Source: Isochrysis galbana (Eukaryota > Haptophyta > Isochrysidales > Isochrysidaceae). Taken from it: a DNA stretch of 64,000 bases. Shown piece by piece: positions 10,801 to 19,863 of the stretch. The notes beneath the pieces were generated by a model. The model saw only the letters and a program-made list of their open reading frames with translations. It did no database searches and was not told the origin of the DNA. The DNA lies in NCBI GenBank assembly GCA_018136815.1, contig CM030934.1:2867070-2931069 (forward strand), written 5' to 3'. Positions within the stretch are counted from its first letter, which is position 1; each line of letters opens with the position of its first letter. The translations under genes and the position numbers were made by a program.

Positions 10801-11924
10801 ACCGGCTTGGCAGGGTCGCTAGTGTCCTGAGTCCAGGGAGCATGCGTCGTGGCATCCTTAGTGCGGCCGGTTGCGGGGCCGAGGGAGGCACCCATGTCTA
10901 ATAAAAGGTCGCACAGATCCCAGTCGTGTCGGCTCAGGGCAACCGCGAGCGGTGTGGCTCGCGCGAAGGCACCACCGGCTGCCGCCACCTCAGCCTCGTT
11001 TGGCACGTGATCGAGAGAGTACATATAGGGTGGCCCCATCAAGGCCTGAACGATAGCTGGCGCTTCCATGAAGCCCTCGGCGCCGCCAGCCGCCACCAAG
11101 TGTAGCGGCAGCGGAGAGCGCTTGGTGAAGATCCACACGCGCATCGACGAGGGGAGACTCAGCAGCTCGGAGACACATACCGTACCGGTCGGCTGAGACA
11201 TGTCGCCGCCACTCCCCACGCTGGGTCTCGCGTCGCTCCCTTCCTCTACGACGCACTCGCTACTGCGCCTGGCAACTCCGTCTGACTTGTCTGCACCCTG
11301 CGGCATGTCTCGCAGCACCCGGAACCGAGCTGCAGCGAAGGCACCAGCTGCCTCCTTGAGGAGAAGTGTGGACTTGTGTGGCTCAGCGCCCGCCAGCCTG
11401 GCGCGGGACTCTTCCCTCGCGCACTCGGCGAGCGTGGTGCAGACAGTGTCCGTGGCGAGCGTTTGGATAAGACCGATGGCCGTCTGGTGGAGCAGTGCGT
11501 CGAGCTTCCAGTCGCGCGCGATCCCACGGAGCTCGAGCATCTCCGCGTGGCTCAGCCCTTCAGGCGGCTCATCAAGGTAGACGTGCGCGAGCGCCGCGCG
11601 GAGCACGAGAGGGTGGGCCTCGATGACGAGTCGAACCGGGGTGTGCGAGCGAGCCGTCGGTCCGAACAGCTGGCGGAAGTGTTCCGAGCGCGCCCAGAGC
11701 ACGATCCGGTGGCAGTCCAGCTCATTTCCTTCGGCATCAGCCAGCCGGCAGTCGCTAAAGTCGCCAGAGCTCCAGAGCTGGGCGAGCGCGTGACGCATCT
11801 CGGGCTCGAGAGAGGGAGGAAGAGGCAAGAGCGCCGCTGGACGCACCGCCGCCGCAAGGGCCTCATCGTCAAGCGAGGAGAGAGACTCGGCGCTCACAGC
11901 GCAGACAATCCCCCAGTCCGCCAT
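7836..11924 (-). CDS. BTB-ankyrin-FYVE protein, Rabankyrin-5-like
   Basis: Four exons on the minus strand (11924-10307, 10077-9868, 9719-9523, 9293-7836) join in matching phases and give 1160 residues. A BTB domain occupies about residues 44-150 (SGDFSDCRLADAEGNEL...HRIVLWARSEHF). Ankyrin repeats follow to about residue 810, including SPLALAVLHGHLAAAELLLQ, ETPLHLAAQ, RTPLHRLCEFGA and ATPLHLACSSGRLALALEL. A complete FYVE zinc finger lies at about 843-907, with WLPD, RRHHCRHCG and RVC, the signature that binds phosphatidylinositol 3-phosphate. About 250 Ser/Pro-rich residues follow it. The same domain order occurs in animal ANKFY1/Rabankyrin-5, an endosomal Rab5 effector, but there FYVE is at the very C-terminus. 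Endosomal function is inferred from FYVE. Orthology to ANKFY1 is not established. Confidence 0.88.
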
Positions 11925-11948
11925 CCACGCGCGCCACCGCTGGCGTAC

Positions 11949-12006
11949 TCGAGTATGATCTACTTTCTACTTTGAACTTTTTGTAGTAGAGACTCTACTC
12001 GAGAGG
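11949..12006 (-). promoter_or_regulatory. TACTCGAG/TAGAG cluster upstream of the BTB-ANK-FYVE gene
   Basis: An AT-rich island 25-80 bp before the ATG at 11924 contains GTACTCGAGTA, two CTACTTT copies, and TAGTAGAGACTCTACTCGAG. It resembles the clusters at 3440, 21985 and 26650. Promoter function is inferred from its position. Confidence 0.35.
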
Positions 12007-12169
12007 CATGAGCTTCGTAGAACGGCCCCAATGTTTGGCCCCACCCTTATGGGGCCCAGTGATAGTCAGCAACATTGTGTAGGTCATAGGCATGAACATA
12101 GCGCTAGCGCAACGGCGAGAACCCGTGTCCCGACAACACCCCACGTTGCCACTGTGGGATTAGGACAAC

Positions 12170-12478
12170 TGACAACTAAGTTTATACTTAGTTCAGCATG
12201 GGGGGGGCGCCTCGCGTCCCCCCTCTCAGGTACCAACTCCCCTCCGGGGGGCCTGTCGGTCACCCCCATGCTCTGCCTTTTGGCATGAGCAGGGCACTCA
12301 ACACAACCACCCAGACCCCCAGTGGGCGCGGGTCGCGAGCCGCACTCCCTGGCCCGATTGGGCCTGCTCTCGTACTGACTCCCCCCCCCATCCCTGGTCG
12401 CCAGGCAGACAGGGGCCTTTGGGCGGCACCCAGGGCCAGCGAGGCAAGCGTGGGAGAGGCAGGGGGGGCCAGGGGCTT
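12170..12478 (+). repeat. GC-rich dispersed repeat, about 300 bp
   Basis: It begins with a near-palindrome, AACTAAGTTTATACTTAGTT, and contains CCCCCAGTGGGCGCGGG and CTGGTCGCCAGGCAGACAG. Related copies are at 6955-7258 (reverse), 23990-24275 (reverse), 52333-52462 (forward, truncated), a degenerate one at about 19305-19445, and a short end fragment at 25628-25655. No open frame is conserved between copies, so this is a non-coding SINE- or MITE-like family; the class is undecided. Confidence 0.75.
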
Positions 12479-12990
12479 GGCTGGGGCGAAGGTGTTGGTC
12501 GGAGCAGGAGGGTTGGAGCTTTTGGGAGTCGGAGCTTGGGAGCTTGGGTGGGGTTGGGGTTGGAGCTTGGGTGGTTCGGAGCTTGAGTGGGGTTGGAGCT
12601 TGAGTGGGATTCGGAGCTTGGGTGGGGTTAGAGCTTGGGTGGGGGTAGAGCTTGGGTGGGGTTGGGGCTTGGCTGGGGCGAAGGTGTTGGTCGGAGGAGG
12701 GTTGGAGCTTTTGGGAGTCGGAGCTTTGGGGCTTGGGTGGGGTTGGAGCTTGGGTGGTTAGAGCTTGGGTGGAGTTGGAGCTTGGCTGGGGCGAAGGTGT
12801 TGGTCGGAGGAGGGTTGGAGACGGAGCTTGGGTGGGAGCTCGGGTGGGGTTGGAGCTTGGGTGGTTTGGAGCTTGGGTGGTTTGGAGCTTGGGTGGTTCG
12901 GAGCTTGGGTGGTTCGGAGCTTGGGTGGGGTTGGAGCTTGGGTGGGGTTGGAGCTCGGAGCTCGGGTGGGATTGGAGCTTTCGCTGACTG
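12479..12990. repeat. GGAGCTTGGGTGGGGTT minisatellite
   Basis: Units of about 17-20 bp (GGAGCTTGGGTGG plus a variable tail) are repeated more than 20 times. A longer block, TTGGCTGGGGCGAAGGTGTT, recurs near 12477, 12668 and 12783, so there is higher-order structure. The Trp/Gly-rich plus frames and Pro/Ser-rich minus frames come from the repeat. Confidence 0.9.
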
Positions 12991-13265
12991 GTGTGCTCGA
13001 GGTGGTGGCGCAGTCCGAGACAGTCTCTCTTCCGAAAGGTTGGAAGGGCTGGAGAGCCTCACCACAGTGGGCTGCCTCCGTCACGTTGCCCGCCTCGGCG
13101 GAGAAAAGTTTGCTTGTGCGTTCACTCAAAAAGTCAGCTCCTACTTCTTCAATGTATTTTGTTTGGCGTAGGGTCATACGACGGCAAGATCGTTGGCGAA
13201 TTAAGGCGGCTTGCCTTCATTTGGTCTCCTTTCCCTCAGGGTTTCTTCCCCTCCCGTGGGGACTC

Positions 13266-13405
13266 TCACCCTACCATGAGCCCCCCCGCGAGCACCCCGA
13301 AGGAGAGGACCAGGAGCACCACGTACGCGACGAGAACGGCGTCGCCTTGGCTCGGCATGAGGGCGCGCCCCGAGAGGGCCTGGTAGACGCCCACACCGAG
13401 CACGG
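13266..13405 (-). CDS. Possible short membrane peptide or terminal exon
   Basis: On the minus strand a frame shorter than usual cut-offs reads AVLGVGVYQALSGRALMPSQ and then DAVLVAYVVLLVLSFGVLAG, ending in GLMVG and a stop at 13266-13268. The second half is a clear transmembrane-type helix. It could be the last exon of a membrane protein whose upstream exons I could not find, or a small protein starting at the internal Met (30 residues). A GTAG-type acceptor lies just upstream. No family recognised; chance hydrophobicity in GC-rich DNA is possible. Confidence 0.25.
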
Positions 13406-13419
13406 CCCCCCTACCCCCG

Positions 13420-13760
13420 CACGCGGAAGGTTGTCAGATTTGAGCGCTGTTTTTGACGTGAGTGCGCGGTGTTAGAGGAGTCCAAATCTGACAACTTCGT
13501 AGGGGGGAGAACAAACAACTTGCTGGGGACGCCCGCTCGTGCAGCCCTCCTCCCGCTCCCAGAGAGTTGTTGATTTCGCCTCCCTACCCCCGCGCTTGCT
13601 GGGGAATCTCGTGCAGCCCTCCTCCCCAACTCGTACAGCGCTCCCAAAGAATAGTTGATCCCCCCCCTACCCCTACCCCCGCGCGCGGAAGGTTGTCAGA
13701 TTAGTGCGCGGTTTTTGACGTGAGTGCGCGATTTTCGAGGAGTCCAAATCTGACTACTTC
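13420..13760. repeat. Repeat blocks containing a GTTGTCAGATTTG hairpin
   Basis: A block starting CGCGGAAGGTTGTCAGATT and ending AGGAGTCCAAATCTGAC occurs at about 13422-13495 and 13680-13760. In the first copy GTTGTCAGATTTG pairs with CAAATCTGACAAC about 45 nt away. Between the copies GTGCAGCCCTCCTCC is repeated. No coding sequence seen. Confidence 0.7.
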
Positions 13761-14968
13761 CCGCGGACAGGTTTTAAACCCTGCCGGTGGGACACCGCGC
13801 CCTGGGGATCACGGTGGGCGAGAGGGTCAGCTGCTCGCATGCACCGAGACGGGCCCGAAGGGTGACGGCGGGCAGGAAGCAGGAAGTTGCCCGACGGTTC
13901 GAACTTGCAGTCAAGCTCCATGTCACCCAGCTCGGCCATTGCAAGTTCTTGCGTATCTCGGAGGGAGGAGGGACAGCAGTGCTCGCGTTCATGCCCGGCC
14001 CCCCCTTGTTCGTGTCAGAGGGACAAAAAACTTTTTCACCACGCCATCGGCCCGCGCACGGTGCACGGTTGGCGTACGGCCTTCACCTGCCGACACCGGC
14101 AGGTCGGCGAGCCATCATGCTCCTTTGCCACGGAAGGGTTGTCGGACGACGAAAAATCGCGATTGCAGCAGAAGAATCGCGATTGCATCCTTTGCTGAAG
14201 AGCGCCAGAATTCAGTTTTTTGTCTCTTAAAAACATTGCTAAATACATGATAAAAGAAGGAAATCCCCATCGGATTCGCATAGGAGGGAGAAGAGAGACA
14301 GAGAGGGGGAGGGAGCGGCGGGGGGGGAAGGGTGGCACCGCCAAAGAGAAAACCCGACCGATGGGACGAAACACCAGTAGCCAGTAGCGAGCCGCCGGGG
14401 GGGAAACGCCTATGAAGGGGCTTCCCCCGGCTTCGAGCCGCTTCGGAACTCTTTTGGCCCTTCCTGGAAACCGTTCAAACTCCATGACACTCATTGCGGC
14501 ACAGAGGCTCATCAACTGACCCGAAAACAAGATTCGCTCACGCGGGACGAGACCTGCAAACCCTGAAATATCATTTCCGGGTGTCACCGGGTGTCACCCT
14601 CCTATGTAAGCAGCAGAGAAACTCCAGCGCCTGCCACGAGGGGGGGTGGAAATGCTGCGGAACGCTTCTCGCCTCGCGTGCTCCATCGAGCGAGCGGGCT
14701 CAAGGCGTCTTCTGAGCCATCAAATGTCCCTATCGCATGGACGAGTGCTCATGATTCGACATAGAATAATAGTCAGCAGTCATGCCATGTAAAATCTGGG
14801 ATCCAGAAAGGATTTGGGAAGGAGGAAGCAAGAGCTCACACATGGGTCATTGGACATGCTCATACAGAAAATCTATATAGACCGATGGCTATCAACATCA
14901 CTTTTGCACGTAGAGCATTCAGATTGCGCAATCGCCATCGAGCCCAATCGATAGCGTCGACTCGACGT
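13761..14968. other. Intergenic, no gene supported
   Basis: Overlapping frames on both strands at 13790-14590 have no recognisable motifs or consistent splice sites. Positions 14220-14400 include GA- and G-rich patches. Nothing firm can be assigned. Confidence 0.45.
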
Positions 14969-16015
14969 CTATGACACGAGCTGTAGGGTAAGCATAGTGA
15001 AAAGCGTGTCCAGCGCCCGTCTACCTGAGCGGCGCATGAGCTCAGGTGCGTAGGTTAGCACTCGGACGTTCGGTGCCGCCGTCGCGACAAGAGTCGCTCC
15101 TCCCGCACGGCATGCGGCGGCCGCACCGCGGTCAAGTATTGCATCGCATTCTGCCTCCACCACCATCTCAAATCGCCGACGGATCGCATTCAACATGCGC
15201 GCCGCAATCTCTGGCGTTCTGAGTCCATTAGTTGGGCGGTCATACTCATAGCTCTCACATCGGCCGGCCCCTATTCCGGGGCTCAAGCGCTTGGCGGCGT
15301 GAGCATCAGGACCAGCTGCCGTGATGCGACCGGCGGCCGGCACCCTGATACTGCTGTTGACTCTCTGCGCCTCGTGGGCTGCATCCCCCCTGTAGCAAAG
15401 CAAGACATATACTGGACACGCTAGCATGTCTGATCGCTCGAGTGTTTGCAACAGGCAAGACAGCAACACCTCCTCGTCCTGCAGTTCACCCGGGCCGAGC
15501 TGCTTGGCAATATGCGCGACAATAGCCTCTGGAAGCCTAGCAAACAGGGTGGAGTGGCGCGCCGCCCACCCCAGCAGCAGCAGATCCCTCTGCGCTGGCT
15601 GGAAGAACCGCGCGGTATCAACGAGCAGCAAGAGTCTCGTCGGCTGCGCCGCACGGCCGGCTGATGCTGCGAGCTTATCCTCGAGGTCGGCGAGGACGGT
15701 GGGAGAGAGGCCGAAATGGCTCACCTCCCCTAGCCCCAGGTTGGTCAGATGGAGCCTGGTGTTGCCGTAGGGCAGAACGCAGCAGCGGCCGTCTCCACAC
15801 TGCGCCGTTGAGCCAAGCCACTCGTCAGCGCCCGCCGCCCAGAGCCAGGATGCGATGAATGCACGTCGCAGCTCGGAAGAACGTGCACCGCCGGCCACCA
15901 ACACCTCGCACCGCACCACTACGCCCAGCACGCGGCACGCCCCGCGGCGCAGCTGCCTCAGCAGCGCCGCGCACCACTCCATCCGCCCGCCCCCATCCAG
16001 CTCCCACCTCTCCAT
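14969..16015 (-). CDS. Unidentified 348-residue protein
   Basis: A single open frame from an ATG at 16015 to a TAG at 14969-14971. A second in-frame Met 11 codons later is an alternative start. The N-terminal part has hydrophobic strands (VLGVVVRCEVLVAGG, TRLLLLVDTARFF). The middle contains FARLPEAIVAHIAKQLG, which resembles an F-box or similar Leu-Pro helix but is too short to call. The rest is Ala/Arg-rich. Length, composition and the lack of long competing frames with motifs support a real gene, but I recognise no family and assign no function. Confidence 0.6.
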   Translation of the reverse strand: MERWELDGGGRMEWCAALLRQLRRGACRVLGVVVRCEVLVAGGARSSELRRAFIASWLWAAGADEWLGSTAQCGDGRCCVLPYGNTRLHLTNLGLGEVSHFGLSPTVLADLEDKLAASAGRAAQPTRLLLLVDTARFFQPAQRDLLLLGWAARHSTLFARLPEAIVAHIAKQLGPGELQDEEVLLSCLLQTLERSDMLACPVYVLLCYRGDAAHEAQRVNSSIRVPAAGRITAAGPDAHAAKRLSPGIGAGRCESYEYDRPTNGLRTPEIAARMLNAIRRRFEMVVEAECDAILDRGAAAACRAGGATLVATAAPNVRVLTYAPELMRRSGRRALDTLFTMLTLQLVS

Positions 16016-17124
16016 AGCCGTAGCAAGCCGCCTTTACAAATCATCCTCCCCTCTCCCCTCCCGCCTCCCGCCAAGCCGCAAGCCGCAAGCCGCCTGCCTT
16101 TGCAATGCACAGAGATGCCCTTGAGACTTGAGAGGTCAGTGGTGGGGAACACTCCTGAAATTTCCGTGGGAAAAATTGACGTTTTCTCAGAAGTTCGACG
16201 GCGAAATTTCACAAGACGAACGGAATCACCTCGGAATCCTAGGTGTAGGTGTGAAACACGGCAGGGGGGGCCTCCAAACACAGCCAATACGGCCAGTTTT
16301 CGGCTTATCCAGAAACACGGGAACCTCGCAAACACGGCATGCTGCTAAGGAGGGCGTTTGGAACACGGTGAAAACGAACACGGAAAACGGAAAACGGGCT
16401 GATTTTGGCCTCCGTACTCTGTACGACCACGGTAAGCCCGTGTTTACCATGTAGGCTCGGAACGATCGCCCTCAACGCCGAACGAGGGGGACGAGGGGGT
16501 CGCGCGGCCGGCTTGGGCTTCCTTAGCTTAGCCCCTGCGGAGCCTGGCGGCCGCTGAAGGCGCGTGCTATTTTTGTCACGGGGACTTGTAAAGTACAGGT
16601 GCTAGGGCGAACACGTTTACTCTCTAAAGTACAGAGAGAGGAGCCATCCACAGAGTAACGGTTCCTTCTAACCCTAACCGTTTTACTCTTCTGTTAGCGA
16701 TGTTGTTTGATGAAAGGGGGGGGGGGGGGAAGAGAAGGGAGGAGAGAGAGAGGGTCGTAGACAGAGACCAAGATGTGCATGGAGATCTGGAGAGGTGTTA
16801 CGGTGAAGAAGTCCTCCAGGTATTGAATGGTTTGTCGACTGTCCTGAGGAGTACACCGGTTGAGTTTCAGAGGAGACAGGGAGTCGCAGTAGCTTAGTTC
16901 GTTGATTCACGTTCGCCCATACTGAGAAGTGGACGGGGGTAGAAATGGCAAGAGAGAAAGAATCCGGAAGCGAGAGAGAGAGAGGGAGAGAGAAGAGAGA
17001 GTGGAGAGAGAGGGAGGGAGAGAGAGAGAGACGGAGGGAGGCAGGGAGGGAGAGAGAGAAAAAAGAGGCAGGGAGAGAGAAAGGGGGAGGGAGGGAGGGA
17101 GAGAGAGAGAGGAGAGAGGGAGAG
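16016..17124. other. Intergenic: AACACGG-rich segment, then GA-rich tract
   Basis: Positions 16140-16450 are rich in AACACGG and CACGGCA words and have no convincing gene. Positions 16725-16745 hold a G run. Positions 16970-17122 are GA-rich microsatellite directly before the start codon of the next gene and probably part of its 5' leader or promoter. Confidence 0.5.
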
Positions 17125-18821
17125 ATGGCGTCGATGATGATGCGCCGCTCCACTGGCCCTGCGGCTGAGCCGACCGCGCCACGCAGCTCGGGTGCGAGCG
17201 CAGTGCGTTGGCATGCCGACAAGCTGGGCAACGGTATCTCACTCGATGCCTCGCTCGCCACCATCTCACGGCATGCACCGAGTGGCTGGGGCACGCAGCT
17301 CGCAGAGACTTGGTGAGCCTTTCTGTCTCTCCCTACCTCCCTCTTTCTCTCTCTCTCTCTCTCCCTCCCTCCCCCTTTCTCTCTCCCTGCCTCTTTTTCT
17401 CTCTCTCCCTCCCTACCTCCCTCCGTCTCTCTTTCTCTCCCTCCCTCCCTCTCCCTCTCTCTCCCCCCCTCTTTCTCTCTTTCTCCCTCCCTCCCTCCCT
17501 CCCTCCAGCTCTCTCTCCCTCCCTCCCTGCCTCCTTCCCTCTATCCTTCCCTCTCTCCCCTCCCCTCCGCCTCTCCCTCCTCCCCTCCCTCCTCTCTCAC
17601 TCACCCCCCCCCCCATCCCCCCCCCCCCCCCTCATTTTCTCATGCACGCTCCCTCAATCTCTCTTGCCCCCGATCACAGCCCACTCCACCCCACCCCACC
17701 CCAAACAAACCCTCTCTCTTCTCTCTTCCCCCCTCCTCGATCTACCCCCCCCCCCCCTCTGTCTCCCTCTTCCCTGCCTACCCGACCGTGCCTCCCTTGA
17801 CTCGGCAGTCTCTCCAGCTTCCCCCCCCCCCCTCTTCCTCTTTCTCCCATCTATTCCATATTCCCAGACCATTCCGTGCCACCCGCCCTCCAAATGGGGT
17901 ATGTTGCTGGCGGAGAGCCCGCCAGTTCTAGGCTTCTACCCAAGCTCCCAGAGAGGCTTGATGAGGTCGACCCTGTCGCCCAAGTCTCTACCCGCTGGCT
18001 CCCCCTCGCGCCTGTCGCCACGGACGAAGGCAGTAGGCAGCTCAGAGACCTCCATGAGATCTTCGTGTTGGGCACGCCGCTCGCGCCATCACAGCATGTC
18101 CTCCTTTCCACAATGCCACCCACTTGGAGCTTCCTCTCCATGCGCCCACCTCATTGTGTTGCTCATCACACGCCGCCGCACGTTGACACTGCTCCATCTC
18201 GCCCCAATCGAGCGGAATCCTGCCGACTCTGCCCATCCGGCCCACCGTGGTTGCAGGTACGGTTCGATGTCGCCTGAGGACCAGGCCACAATTGTTCTCC
18301 AGCTAGGCGAGCTTGGCGACAACGCATTCATCGGCATGGTCGATCATAATTTCTACCCCGCACCCTGGGACACGCCACTCAACCAGTCGCTCCACTTCTC
18401 TGGAATCGAGACTGCGACTGGAAACGCGTACGAGAAGACGGTCCGCTCGATCCAGAAGCTCTCGTCTATGGGCAAGGGAACACGGCTGCGCATAACGATC
18501 GATGTGCCGCAACGGGAGCTCAAAATTGAGCAGCTGAAGGAAGGATCCGACGAGGCGAGGTACGCAGTCAACCTCAGCCTCGTCGGGCAGCGCGTCTGCC
18601 TCGCGGTCTGCTTTGGGCCAGGACAATCGATGGCGATGCTCCAGGCCGTTGATGGCTCCAAGGCGCAAGTGCTACTCGGAAACAAGCAGGTGTCCGACCT
18701 CTGGGACCCAGAGAACGTCGTGAAGCCCCCGGCCCTGGGCTCTGCACGCACTGTTGAGGAGGAGGCAAAGCAGAAAGTGCGCGAGAACCAGGCTAGGACG
18801 GCCGAGCTGCTTGAGAAGTAA
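17125..18821 (+). CDS. SPRY-like domain protein
   Basis: Two exons, 17125-17312 and 18257-18821, join within a Trp codon (phase 2) to give 250 residues. The split domain reads across the junction: SAVRWHADKLGNGISLDASL and LAETWYGSMSPEDQ. It continues with GELGDNAFIGMVDHNFYP, TGNAYEKTV, GTRLRITIDVPQRELKIEQL and RVCLAVCFGPGQ. The order (Trp near the start, a conserved 'G-V-x-x-x-N-F-x-P' strand, then strands ending in a Leu/Glu-rich turn) resembles SPRY/B30.2 folds used for protein recognition. The C-terminal 30 residues are a charged helix. The 944-bp intron is CT-rich over 17335-17870. An extra exon within 17876-18140 cannot be excluded because a frame there is open. Confidence 0.65.
17335..17870 (+). 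repeat. CT-rich microsatellite in intron 1 of the SPRY-like gene
   Basis: Almost pure CCCT/CTCTC on the coding strand with several C runs. It faces the GA-rich tract 16970-17122 on the other side of exon 1, so the two could pair as a hairpin around that exon. Frames translating as Ser-Leu-Pro repeats here are not genes. Confidence 0.85.
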
Positions 18822-19863
18822 GGGTGGGGCGAGCGAGGCGGTCTGATGAAAGTCGAATTTTGACAGTTTGGGCGCTCAACGGGTGTATTGGACCGATTGA
18901 CGGCCGTGACGCGAAATGTGATAGCCTGCCATGCACCGATGGTGCATTCGATTGGTGGTATAGTATGTGTTCGGCTACCCGCCATTCATTCGCGATTCGT
19001 CCGGCTAGCCCATGCCTGGCTCTGCGCCCGAGGCTTGGTGTGTGAGATCAGTTGCATTTCCAAGGCGAGACTCTCCGACAACAGCTGAAATCTAAAATAC
19101 AAGCAGGGGGGGCAACGGCGGCGTGATATCCGCCTATGCTTGAAACCTAGGGCTCCACGGTGGCGGGGCGTTGGGATAGCGCCGGCGTTGGTTGATCTCG
19201 TTTTCTCTTCCATGCCGCGGCAAATCAACCTTGCGAGCAGCATTGCAAGTTGGAGTTGCAAGATCCTTCAGCGCTTCTGCTTGCGGCGGCCGGGAGCGCA
19301 TAAAGTGCGCCGTCGGACACCCTCATGCTCTGCCCTCTGGTTTGAGTTGAGGATTCATCGCTGCTGACTTAGGCGCCTAATTAGTAGTTGGTGTGCGCGG
19401 GTCGTGAAGCCGCACTCCAAACCCCGCTCGGGGCCCTAAGCTCTGGAGCTGTTCTTTTAGAGGCACATTTAAGGTTAGTCAGAGTCATTGAAATCCATGG
19501 ATTTTCAAGGACGCCGTCCTTGTTTCAATCCTTGTTTCAAGCACAACGCGCAGTCACAATCAACGCACGACGCAAGGTCATCCACGCGCACAATGCTTGC
19601 AGCTTTGCCTTCGCGTAGAAGCTCTTTGGGCACCCTAATCCCAACTGACTGCTGACGAGTAGGCCTCACCACGGTCGCTGCCACGATCGCAACATGTCGC
19701 ACCATGGGGCGGCGAGTGCGGCATCAGCCGCACGAGCATGACTAAAAGCCGCATCATGTATACGGCACTGTCGCTGTCGCGCGGCTCCAACCTCAATGCC
19801 CCTTCTCTCCGTGAAATCGAGATGAATCCGGCCGCGCGCTTCGCTCTCCACACCACCAAGAGC
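18822..19863. other. Intergenic with a degenerate GC-rich repeat copy
   Basis: Positions 19305-19445 match parts of the 12170 repeat (CACCCTCATGCTCTGCCCTCTGG; GCGCGGGTCGTGAAGCCGCACTCC) with many differences. The rest has no supported gene. It lies between the 3' ends of two convergent genes. Confidence 0.55.

Noticed and set aside
12628-13065. Pro-Lys-Leu repeat protein on the minus strand and Trp-Gly repeat protein on the plus strand
   Set aside because: Both are products of the 17-bp minisatellite; neither has a signal, domain or splice support.
17208-18256. Long plus frame upstream of the SPRY-like exon 2
   Set aside because: Most of it is the CT-rich intron read as Ser-Leu-Pro. Splicing exon 1 (17125-17312) to 18257 restores a continuous domain.
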